Assembly (NCBI GenBank): GCA_900554995.1
Contig: USJJ01000005.1
Span: forward strand, 1-16,262
Length of the DNA: 16,262 nt
Reading direction: 5' to 3'
From: an uncultured Ruminococcus sp.
GTDB lineage: Bacteria; Bacillota; Clostridia; Oscillospirales; Acutalibacteraceae
Shown here: positions 7,701-15,600 of the stretch, in pieces
Layout: every line of letters begins with the position of its first letter
Numbering within the stretch: the stretch's first letter is position 1
Notes under the pieces: generated by a model
The model's database searches: none
Seen by the model: only the letters and a program-made list of their open reading frames with translations
Told to the model about the DNA's origin: nothing
Made by a program: the position numbers and the translations under genes

Positions 7701-8532
7701 TGTAATCCACACCGACCGCAAGTTTAATTTCAGCGTATTTTGTGCCGACTTTTTCGTTTGTATTTATATCGTAAGCATTGACCGCTACCTTGACGTCGTG
7801 AACGCCGTAGCTCAATTCGCCGAACAGCTTTGCCCTGTTTATTTCTCTGCCCGGCTCAAGTCCGAGGGAACGATACAGGACGGTATCACCGTCATATACG
7901 GTTGCAATAAGCACGCAGTCATTGCTCTCGGGGTTACCGAAGCAAAGATCATCGGTTGAAAAATCATCATTAACGTCAACCACCGAATTGAAATAAAACT
8001 CAAAGCTCCGACTGCCTCTCGCTTTAAGCGCATCCATAAAAACCTGTTGCTGCTGCGCATTGAAAACACTTTCCTGCGCAACTGTTTCGCTCTCCAGTCT
8101 GCCGTTAAACTCTGTTTTTCTGATATCTGTCGGCACATTGACAAAGACAGAATGTGAAACGCAAACAATGCCCGTCACAATAAGCGCAATCGGCAGAACT
8201 ATAAAGGTAAAAATGCGGAAATAATTAAATGATCCGAGAAATTCCTTGCTCGTGTAATATTTAAATTTTGTGCGGAAATTATCACGGCGATTTTTTCTAT
8301 GTTCCTTGGATAGCTTTTTCTTCTCCGCCTTTTCCGCAATGCGATTATTCTTTGCGCTGACCTTTTGCCGCTGTTTACGAATTTCCTCACTGCGCTTTTC
8401 ACGTTGCTTCTGCTTTCGCTCTTTCTCCTCAAGCACTCGTCTGGCGTCTTTCTCCGCCTGTTTTTTTCTTTTATAATTGTTTTTGCCTGCGACAGTTTTA
8501 TCTGCCACAGGCACATTTTTCTTATTCGACAT
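7678..8532 (-). CDS. Membrane protein with long charged coiled coil and exported domain
   Basis: A 284-residue protein. Residues ~1-95 are extremely rich in Lys, Arg and Glu (for example EEKERKQKQREKRSEEIRKQ) and should form a long cytoplasmic coiled coil. A single membrane segment follows (about 106-128, FRIFTFIVLPIALIVTGIVC), then an exported C-terminal domain of ~155 residues. That domain shares its motif order (NPES, Y-D-G-D, LYRS, EPGREI, AY, VG) with the next gene. The start ATG at 8532 has GGAAG 9 nt upstream; a TTG at 8541 is an alternative but less likely. No enzyme motif is visible. It may anchor the exported subunits to the membrane or carry out assembly from the inside; this is inference from context. 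Confidence 0.76.
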   Translation of the reverse strand: MSNKKNVPVADKTVAGKNNYKRKKQAEKDARRVLEEKERKQKQREKRSEEIRKQRQKVSAKNNRIAEKAEKKKLSKEHRKNRRDNFRTKFKYYTSKEFLGSFNYFRIFTFIVLPIALIVTGIVCVSHSVFVNVPTDIRKTEFNGRLESETVAQESVFNAQQQQVFMDALKARGSRSFEFYFNSVVDVNDDFSTDDLCFGNPESNDCVLIATVYDGDTVLYRSLGLEPGREINRAKLFGELSYGVHDVKVAVNAYDINTNEKVGTKYAEIKLAVGVDYNGEKKEK

Positions 8533-8547
8533 ATCAATCAACTTCCA

Positions 8548-9162
8548 TTATTCCCACGGTAATTTTTCGATATTCCATAACTGCGGATAACGGTTAAACT
8601 GAACTGCATCAACCTCAATCAGAGCCTTCACCGATGCACCGTCCTCAAGAGCCGATGCGTCAAAACTGCTCTCGTCAAAGCCCTTGATCATATAGAGCGT
8701 GTCAGCCCTTGCTTTTCCCGAAAGATCGCTGCCCTGATAGTAAACACAATAGTCCACGCTGCGGTTATCGTACCATCCGTCATAGAAAACAAACGGGACA
8801 TCGGTCGTGTTCTGCGAAACCGAGCCGTCGGCAAGTCTCCATTCAAACGCCGTTTTGACTCTGAGGGTACAGATGCTTCCGCTTCTTTTAACGGTAACAC
8901 GGAGGTTGCCGATATAATTTTCATCGCCTTTTTTCAAACTGAGATCATAAAGTCCGTTCTCGTCCTTATACTTATCCGCCTCAACCTGCGCCTTTCCGTT
9001 CTGAAAATAGACCCTTGCCGAAACATTGATGCCCGTAAGAGAGAAATTCTGAGATTTTGAGGTTCCGGTAACGAACCACGCCAATGTACTTCCTATAACA
9101 GCGATAACGGCGATAACGGCAACTATCGCAATCACTGCTTTCCTGTTTATCTTTTTGGACAT
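8548..9162 (-). CDS. SipW-dependent-type exported protein D (TasA/camelysin-like)
   Basis: A 204-residue protein with MSKKINRK, then a hydrophobic stretch rich in Val, Ile and Ala (VIAVIAVIAVIGST), ending in LAWFVTG (AWF at 28-30). This layout, a signal peptide ending at a small residue plus an aromatic pair, is that of SipW-dependent TasA/CalY-type proteins. The mature part is rich in beta-strand patterns (FSLTGINVSARVYFQNGKAQ, NLRVTVKRSGS), as expected for a matrix or fibre subunit. The ATG at 9162 has GGGGTG 6 nt upstream; it starts 22 nt after gene C stops and ends 15 nt before the coiled-coil gene starts. It is the substrate farthest from the nearest peptidase, and the first without one directly before it. 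It lacks LPxTG. Confidence 0.82.
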   Translation of the reverse strand: MSKKINRKAVIAIVAVIAVIAVIGSTLAWFVTGTSKSQNFSLTGINVSARVYFQNGKAQVEADKYKDENGLYDLSLKKGDENYIGNLRVTVKRSGSICTLRVKTAFEWRLADGSVSQNTTDVPFVFYDGWYDNRSVDYCVYYQGSDLSGKARADTLYMIKGFDESSFDASALEDGASVKALIEVDAVQFNRYPQLWNIEKLPWE

Positions 9163-9184
9163 ATTCGTCACCCCGATTCCTTGG

Positions 9185-9793
9185 TTATCCTCTTGCTCCG
9201 TCCGCATTCTGAGTTGCGGTCATATTGATTCTTGTTGTATAAGTAACGGATTTTCCGTTTGCTATATCCGCCTTAACGTCGTCATACTCGATCCAGCTTG
9301 CAATTTTAATTGTCTTTGTCTCATTCGGAGCGAGCAAAATGTATTTCGATCTGTTGTACTGATCAAGTCCGTTCTTGCTGAGCGACGGAACATTTGCTTT
9401 GATCATTTCCTTTACACTGCCGTCAACAAGCATATCGTCGGTGTATACGAACCAGCGATAGCCTTTTGCACCGTTGGTAACTTCAATATCAAAGTAAACT
9501 CTTGCGGGGACATTGCCCGAATTGGTGACGTTTACATCGTCGAAATTGACTGTCTTGTCAAAAAGCGTTTCGTTTCTATCGGCGAGCTTTGTCGCCGCAT
9601 CGAAAGCGACCGTGTGATTGATAACAAACTTTGTATTGACTGAAAGATTTCCGAAAACGAAGCTGTCGCCGCTGTCAATCGTTCCGCTGTCATAGAACCA
9701 AGCGGAGGTTTTTGACATTCCCGAGAAATAGCCGACGCAGAGCACAAGTGCAACTGCCATCAGCGCTGTCAGAAACTTTTTAATTTTGTTCAT
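9185..9793 (-). CDS. SipW-dependent-type exported protein C (TasA/camelysin-like)
   Basis: A 202-residue protein. A short basic N-terminus (MNKIKKF) is followed by a hydrophobic segment and ends at KTSAWFYDSG (AWF at 31-33), the same junction as in proteins A, B and D. The TasA-family pattern continues with SVNTKFVINHTVAF and an NVTNSGNVPARVYFDIEV segment, which is the usual conserved "V-N-(T/S)-G-N-x-P-A-R-V" element in this family. The ATG at 9793 has GGAGG 8 nt upstream and overlaps the end of the third signal peptidase by 14 nt, so translation is coupled with it. That peptidase is the best candidate to process it. Role: subunit of an extracellular fibre or matrix; inferred from the family. 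Confidence 0.86.
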   Translation of the reverse strand: MNKIKKFLTALMAVALVLCVGYFSGMSKTSAWFYDSGTIDSGDSFVFGNLSVNTKFVINHTVAFDAATKLADRNETLFDKTVNFDDVNVTNSGNVPARVYFDIEVTNGAKGYRWFVYTDDMLVDGSVKEMIKANVPSLSKNGLDQYNRSKYILLAPNETKTIKIASWIEYDDVKADIANGKSVTYTTRINMTATQNADGARG

Positions 9794-10301
9794 CACTGCC
9801 ACCTCCGTTTTTCTTCTTTATACTTGTTAAAATAATATTTATCCCGATCAGAGCAATCGCAATGCCCGCAAAAATTATCAGTCCCACCGGCTGTGAAATT
9901 TTCCCGAAAGCAATCGTAATGAAACCGAGCAAGGGAACGCTGTACCGCATTTTTCCCACAATTCTTTCCGACGACGTGTCCATCGGATCATTCTCGGGGT
10001 TGTTGTCTCCCCTGGTTGTTATTGTCTTTTTTTTCTTGTCAATCCCGACAATTCGATGGGTAAAATATTCTTTCGTTTCATCCGAGCCGACGGTCACGAT
10101 GTCGCCGATTTTCAGCTCGTCGAAGCTGACCTTTTTTGAAAAGACTATATCGCCTGTTTTCAGCGTGTCCGCCATACTGTCGCTCGTCACTGCGTAACCT
10201 TTCATTCCCGATGCAATATTGAAAATGACAAAACCTGCAACAAGCAAAGTTACAATGGCAAGAACATTAAACAGAACGTTTTTAAGCCTGAGTTTTGACA
10301 T
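9780..10301 (-). CDS. sipW-like: SipW-type signal peptidase I, copy 3
   Basis: A 173-residue membrane protease of the ER/SipW branch of family S26, which cuts signal peptides of TasA-type proteins outside the membrane. Residues 8-33 form the first membrane segment. The catalytic Ser is in TSDSMADT (Ser42); the general base is His82 in FTHRIVGI (bacterial SPase I has a Lys here), and Asp99 lies in TRGDNNPEND. A hydrophobic segment, GLIIFAGIAIALIGINIILT, closes the chain. The ATG at 10301 is chosen for TGAGGA 5 nt upstream; a GTG at 10313 overlaps the preceding stop. It starts 8 nt after gene B and overlaps gene C by 14 nt. In B. subtilis the same family partner pair is SipW with TasA and TapA. 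Confidence 0.93.
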   Translation of the reverse strand: MSKLRLKNVLFNVLAIVTLLVAGFVIFNIASGMKGYAVTSDSMADTLKTGDIVFSKKVSFDELKIGDIVTVGSDETKEYFTHRIVGIDKKKKTITTRGDNNPENDPMDTSSERIVGKMRYSVPLLGFITIAFGKISQPVGLIIFAGIAIALIGINIILTSIKKKNGGGSDEQN

Positions 10302-10309
10302 ACCGTTCC

Positions 10310-10957
10310 TCACGCATTTGTTCCCGAAAGCTGATAGGCATCAATTGTATCCCATGAGACATTGTCCGCCTGCTTCGCCTCAAACTTAACCTTGATGTTA
10401 ACCGGCTGACCCGAATATGCTCTTGTGATGCTTTCTTTATATATAATGCTTGAAACTGCATCAATATATGAAACGTCGGGACCGATTGACGGAACCTTAT
10501 CGAGACTGCTTATCTCAGCGGTTTCATAATTATCGCCCATATAGTAGAAATAGCAAACGCCGCTTGCATTTACATTTTTCGACCATTTTCCTGCGGCAAA
10601 TGTAACGTCGATATCATCGTTACTGCCCGAATAGATCCTCTGCTCAGCCTTACCCGAGGAATACTTTGTGTACTCAATTGAAAGCCTGATCTGAACATTC
10701 GTTGTCGAGCCGTTGTTGACACGGAGCATAGCACCCTGTCCGTCAAGACTTACGAGATTGTCGCCGGGCATAATTATCGTTTTAGTGTCGCCGTCAATGT
10801 CGGTGAGCTTTGCCGTTTGGGATGTGCTGACAACGGAAACGGAAATACTCTGCTTTTTTTCAAGCGTTGTAACGAACCACGCATATGATGTGCCGCAGTT
10901 CATAAGACCTATTACGACCGCCAAGGATGCGACCAAAGCTATTATTCTCTTAGTCAT
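10310..10957 (-). CDS. SipW-dependent-type exported protein B
   Basis: A 215-residue protein whose signal peptide (MTKRIIALVASLAVVIG) leads into NCGTSYAWFVTTLEK, with AWF at 26-28. The Cys at 21 before the cleavage region might tempt a lipoprotein call, but there is no proper lipobox. The mature part holds beta-strand patterns (AMLRVNNGSTTNVQIRLSIE, PVNIKVKFEAKQ) and ends NVSWDTIDAYQL. The ATG at 10957 overlaps the end of the second signal peptidase by 8 nt (ATGACTAA arrangement) and is preceded by GGAAG; the longer frame to 11011 starts in the peptidase gene and lacks a site. Likely a secreted subunit, processed by a neighbouring SipW-type enzyme. Confidence 0.84.
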   Translation of the reverse strand: MTKRIIALVASLAVVIGLMNCGTSYAWFVTTLEKKQSISVSVVSTSQTAKLTDIDGDTKTIIMPGDNLVSLDGQGAMLRVNNGSTTNVQIRLSIEYTKYSSGKAEQRIYSGSNDDIDVTFAAGKWSKNVNASGVCYFYYMGDNYETAEISSLDKVPSIGPDVSYIDAVSSIIYKESITRAYSGQPVNIKVKFEAKQADNVSWDTIDAYQLSGTNA

Positions 10958-11459
10958 AAGCCTTCTTCCTTTCTGCCAAAAACAGCTCAATCTCAATCGC
11001 TGCCCACGCAATATAAATTATCGCCACTGCAACTTTAACCACAGTATAGCGTAAAAATTTCACAACATATCCAAGGTACGGAATAACCGCCTCCACCTTG
11101 CCGTATGCGTACTCCGCCGATGTTTTGCCGACATCATTTTCCTTGTTGGCATCGCCTTTTGTTACAAAACTCTTCTCCCGATCGTCGATTCCGACAATTC
11201 TGTGAGTAAAGCTCTTCTTCTGCACGGGATCCGTGAATGTCACAATATCACCGACATTGTAGTCCTCAAAATTCTTGTAGCTTTTAACATAAATAAGACT
11301 GTTTGCTTTTATAGTCGGGGACATACTTCCCGTTTCGACAACAAACATATCCATCTTCATAAATTTCGGGACATAAACCACGCCGACCGCAACGATCGAA
11401 ATACAGATCACAACCGCCGTCAGTAATATGTTAATCTTCTGTTTGCGAATACTTTTCAT
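10950..11459 (-). CDS. sipW-like: SipW-type signal peptidase I, copy 2
   Basis: A 169-residue protein with the same family layout as the two other copies. N-terminal membrane segment (about 8-31), catalytic Ser45 in VETGSMSPTIK, His86 in FTHRIVGI and Asp103 in VTKGDANKEND, then a closing hydrophobic helix (VAVAIIYIAWAAIEIELFL). The ATG at 11459 (MKSIRKQK) is taken because AAAAGG lies 9 nt upstream. The ATG at 11468, three codons earlier, cannot be excluded. It overlaps the previous peptidase gene by 29 nt in another frame, so two peptidase genes follow each other with no substrate between them. Confidence 0.91.
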   Translation of the reverse strand: MKSIRKQKINILLTAVVICISIVAVGVVYVPKFMKMDMFVVETGSMSPTIKANSLIYVKSYKNFEDYNVGDIVTFTDPVQKKSFTHRIVGIDDREKSFVTKGDANKENDVGKTSAEYAYGKVEAVIPYLGYVVKFLRYTVVKVAVAIIYIAWAAIEIELFLAERKKAYD

Positions 11460-12033
11460 CCTCTTCATCCTTTTGATCCGAGAACTTATATTCGGCAATC
11501 AGCTTTGCCAAATTCACAGCCTCCCCCATTGTTATAAAAATCAGGGGGATGACTATAAAAATCAAGATAATTTTCGGATTTCTTAATACACTCAAAACAG
11601 AACTGCCTACGGTGCCGATATTGACAATTACCTTGCCGATCAGGTCGATCTGATAAACCGCCGTCTCATCGACTGCATCGTTGGCGTCGCCCTTGGTTTT
11701 GAATATCCTTTCGCCGCTGTCGCTGTCCTTTATTTCAACAATTCGGTGAGTATTGACCTTGCCTGAAATCGTGGTGTCGTTGGAATAAAAAGAAATAATA
11801 TCTCCAACCTTCAGCGAATCAGGTTTCGCTTTAAATGTAATGACGATTCCGCCGACCGGGATCTCCGGCTCCATACTTCCCGTCTGCACCTGCAAAACGC
11901 TGAATCCGAGAACACTCGGAACCTTGCCCGCCGAGGCATTGAGAACAGAGACGAAAACTGTCAGTCCGATTACAAATATAAGTGCGGAAAGCGCCGCCAT
12001 TACTCTTGAGAAAATCTTACCTGCTTTTTTCAT
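11431..12033 (-). CDS. sipW-like: SipW-type signal peptidase I, copy 1
   Basis: A 200-residue membrane peptidase of the SipW branch of S26. The first membrane segment spans about 9-32; catalytic Ser53 lies in VQTGSMEPEIPVGGIVITF, His96 in NTHRIVEI and Asp116 in KTKGDANDAVDET. A second hydrophobic helix (about 153-176) is followed by a charged cytoplasmic tail rich in Asp, Glu and Lys (DQKDEEDEKY). The signature QTGSMEP is closest of the three to classical SipW. It starts 3 nt after the stop of protein A, with only a weak ribosome binding site, so it is probably translated by coupling. Confidence 0.94.
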   Translation of the reverse strand: MKKAGKIFSRVMAALSALIFVIGLTVFVSVLNASAGKVPSVLGFSVLQVQTGSMEPEIPVGGIVITFKAKPDSLKVGDIISFYSNDTTISGKVNTHRIVEIKDSDSGERIFKTKGDANDAVDETAVYQIDLIGKVIVNIGTVGSSVLSVLRNPKIILIFIVIPLIFITMGEAVNLAKLIAEYKFSDQKDEEDEKYSQTED

Positions 12034-12036
12034 AAA

Positions 12037-12669
12037 TTATACAACCGGCTGTATGTTGATCTTCAATGAGCCAAGTGATGAGGACAAGCCCTGAATCGTC
12101 GTCGGGCTGTCTGCCGCAAGGCCGATCTCGTAATAGATAACAAAAACATCATTCTTTTTACTCTGATATGAGGCGAGCGATCTTCCGTCAAAAATCTTTC
12201 CGCCGGAAAGCTCCGACAATCTCATATAATCCGAACCGAACAGAAGCTGATCATCTCTGAATGATACCGTTCCGTTAGTGTTTTTTATCTTCGTTGCCTT
12301 GTAGACCGAATATTTTACCTGAACGGATTTTTTGAGGTCGGCGTTCATATTCGAGGGAAGTCCCTCAATCGACATACCGAGTTTCAACTTGTCGTCGGTT
12401 GCCGTTGTCATAATCATCTTATACTTTTTAAACGATCCCGAAGTCCAGTTTTTCAGTTCGATATCGCCGTAGAGACGTGAGTAATTATTGGCGTTGTCCG
12501 CAACGTAATACATAACGTTTGCATATGTCGGGGAAACGACCTCACTCTCAATCGACGAAACATAGTTATCGTTTGAATTACTGAACCACGCAAAGGAAAC
12601 CGCTATAAGAGTCAGGGCCGATGCCACAGCTAATATTAAGTTTTTGACAAAGGTAAACTTTTTCTTCAT
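12037..12669 (-). CDS. SipW-dependent-type exported protein A
   Basis: A 210-residue protein. The signal peptide MKKKFTFVKNLILAVASALT leads into LIAVSFAWFSNSND (AWF at 27-29). The mature part has a YYVADNANNYSRLYGDIELK segment and several amphipathic beta-strand patterns. The ATG at 12669 has GAGGG 11 nt upstream and starts 19 nt after the large GLUG protein's stop codon. It is the first short substrate in the operon, followed at once by the first signal peptidase. Close TasA similarity is not obvious past the signal peptide, so "SipW-dependent-type" is the safe name. Confidence 0.82.
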   Translation of the reverse strand: MKKKFTFVKNLILAVASALTLIAVSFAWFSNSNDNYVSSIESEVVSPTYANVMYYVADNANNYSRLYGDIELKNWTSGSFKKYKMIMTTATDDKLKLGMSIEGLPSNMNADLKKSVQVKYSVYKATKIKNTNGTVSFRDDQLLFGSDYMRLSELSGGKIFDGRSLASYQSKKNDVFVIYYEIGLAADSPTTIQGLSSSLGSLKINIQPVV

Positions 12670-12688
12670 TGTAACATCAACCCTCTAC

Positions 12689-15600
12689 TTATTTACCGAT
12701 AACGCTCCATACAGATCTTACGCCCCAATCGGGTTCGGATCTGACAATTTCAAATGTAATATCCACGGACTCGGATTTACCTGTCTTGATAAATCTGCCC
12801 TCACTGTCTGCATTCTTAACCTCAAGAACGTTGCCGTCCGCATCCGTTGCCTTTACCTTATAGCCGTAGCCGATCGGGAGGCTGAGATCAACATAGATTC
12901 CGCCGTCCGTTACGCTGACGCCGTTAATCGTTCGAATTTCCGAACCGATTTTTGTAAAGAATCCGAATGAATTTGCGCTGTCCTCCAGCTTACTCTTCAG
13001 CATTACGCCGACAAGCTTTCCGTCAAGGTCCTTTGTGGAATCAACTATCGAATAGCTGACCGTTGCCGAACCCTCACTTGCGGGGTTTGCATATCTCGCT
13101 ATTCTGTTATCCGTATCGCCGAAGTCCTTGTTCTTCATAAGAGTGATAACAAGTCCGTTCGTTCTGTCAACGCTTACGGCATTGGAATTTACCTGCGCCG
13201 CAATCTTGATATCCGTATAATTCAATGCTGTTCCGACGTTCATACCGGAAACATATTTGATTATCATAGCTGCAAATTCAACCACTGTCGCAAATTTTGC
13301 CGAGCTCTCGGAAGATTTGAGCGGAGCGGGAACTGCGTAACCGTCGGTTGCAACAAATCCGCCGAGTGTAACTGCCGAAAGATCCTTTGTCGAGGATGAC
13401 TTCATTCCGCTCTCGGAACCGTCCGCAACAGCGACCTGATTTCTCGAGGTTCTTCCGTCGAACAGAACATTCTCAGCCTTTGATTTATCGGCAAAACGAC
13501 CTGCAATATTGCCCGCTTTCTTCTCCGAGGAAGCGACCATATTGCCGAATACGGAATTGCTTACCGTTGAATACTCAGCATCGCCGACGAGTCCGCCTGC
13601 ATATCCGCCGACGCTCACATATGCTGTTGATACGCAATTGTTTATCTGTGCATTGTACGCCTCGCCAACAAGTCCGCCTGCGGCAATAACCTTTGAGCCG
13701 AGAACCCTGCCCGAGGTGATACAATTTTCAATCTTTGTTCCGTTAACTGCACGGCCTGCAATTATACCGGCATCTTGAACCTTGCCCGAAGCATTCACAT
13801 CGGCAATAACTGCACAATTTTCAATAACCGCTCCGTTAAGAGTGCCTGCAAGTGCGCCGAGCGTCAGTGACGAATCGGAATCAATATCAAATCCGACGAC
13901 GCCGAGATTCTTAACAGTTCCGCTGATTTCATCAAACAGCGAGGAGCCGCCGAAGTCATAAATCACGTGATTTGCGCCGTCAAGGATTCCGCCGAAGCTC
14001 TCTGCGGATTTTAAACCGCTGAGGTCAATATCCGCCGTGAGCTTATAATAAATTCCGCTGTTTGCGCCGTTCTGCATCATTACCGCGAATTCATCGGCTG
14101 TGCCGACCGTGTACGGATCAGCCTTTGTGCCCGAACCAGTAAGCAGTGACGAATAGGCAACGGGAATTGCGATTTCAAGTCCGTCGTTATATTTGAACAC
14201 GATCCTTGCGCCGTCAATTGCACCGTCTGCGCTAAGCGACGAATCCTCTGCATTATAAACCACAATGCCGTTCGGATCCGACTCAACGGTTTCAAGACCG
14301 AATCTGTGTCCGCAAAGCTCAAACGACTTGTATGTTCCCGCTCCTGCGGCAAGAACAATATCGCTGTCACCGAGAACCGTTCTTTCTCCGTCAAGGGTTA
14401 TGAACGACTTCTCGGTTCCGTCGATCACGCATTTAACTGCGCTGAGGTCGGTTGCCGCAAAGCTCATATTCTGGTAGGAGTTGAACTCCTGAGTACCGAA
14501 CACACTCTCATTCATATAGGATGAATAATATACATTCGAGAATATATCCGTCTTGTTTTTGTCATTGCCGGAAAAAGTCTCCTTATCGACCTTGGCAATC
14601 ACTGCCGCCGAGATTTTTGCATCCGCCTTTGCCGTGACAATCGTATCGGAAATCAGGGCTGTTGTCGCCTTTGCAAGATATCCGCTGTCCGAACCTACCT
14701 CGGCAATCACGCCTGCCGCAAGATCCTCTCCGTTTACGGAACCGCTTACGAAACAGTTACTTACGGATGTACCCGTCGGAGTTTCAAGAGAACCGATAAC
14801 TCCGCCGCTGATTTTTCCGTTTACGGACACATTGATTTCCGCTTTCTGAATATTGACAGTCGAACCGTTTCCGACAAGACCGCCTACAACAGTGCCCGAC
14901 TTAACGGATGCACCGTTGAGACTGATATTGCTGATTTTTCCGCTGAAAGCTCCTGCAAAGCCGCCCGCTGTTTCGACGGTTGCCGAAGTTGCGAAAAGTG
15001 TTGTTGATGCGGAGGAATTATTTATTGTGATTTTCTCTGCCGTGACGTTCTCGGCACGACCTGCAATGATTCCCGAAACGGAACCGAACTCGCTCGCTGC
15101 TGCGGAGGAGTCGTTGACCGTTATATTTCTGATCACAGTGTTCTTTGCACTGCCGACAATTACACCGGCATAGTTAAGACCCTCAACAACCGCGTTGTTT
15201 ATAACAAGATCCGAGATAACCGCACCATCAGCCGCTCCAAAGAGACCGCCGAATGTGCTGCCGGAAAGTGTCAGTCCGTTTATTGAATGGATCTTTCCGT
15301 TATAAAGACCCGTAAATACTCCCTTAAATCCCGACTCGGCACTGCCGATAGTTACAACGCCATTGCCGACATTATAGAATCCGCCGCCGAACTCAAAATC
15401 GGATTTTTTAAAGCTTATATCCTGAGCCAGTGCAAAATACTTGCCCATACTGTCATAGTAAGCAACCGACTCAAGGTCGTATGCATTTGAAATCAAATAC
15501 GGTGACTCACTCGTGCCATCGCCCTTAAGCGGAGTGCGAACATCGGACTTCATCGCAAAATGTACGGGAATACGTACATCGGAATCCGAATCAAGGACAT

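Noticed and set aside
9083..9121. Tandem CGATAACGG-type repeat
   Set aside because: It is the codon pattern of the Val-Ile-Ala repeats in the hydrophobic part of the signal peptide of protein D, not a separate repeat element.
10895..10957. Lipoprotein call for protein B from Cys21
   Set aside because: The residues before Cys (GLMN) do not make a proper lipobox, and the AWF junction fits SipW-type cleavage better.
13387..15173. Plus-strand open frames of 89-106 codons
   Set aside because: They are antisense to the GLUG protein, with no ribosome binding sites or recognisable domains; the repeat codons keep the opposite strand open.
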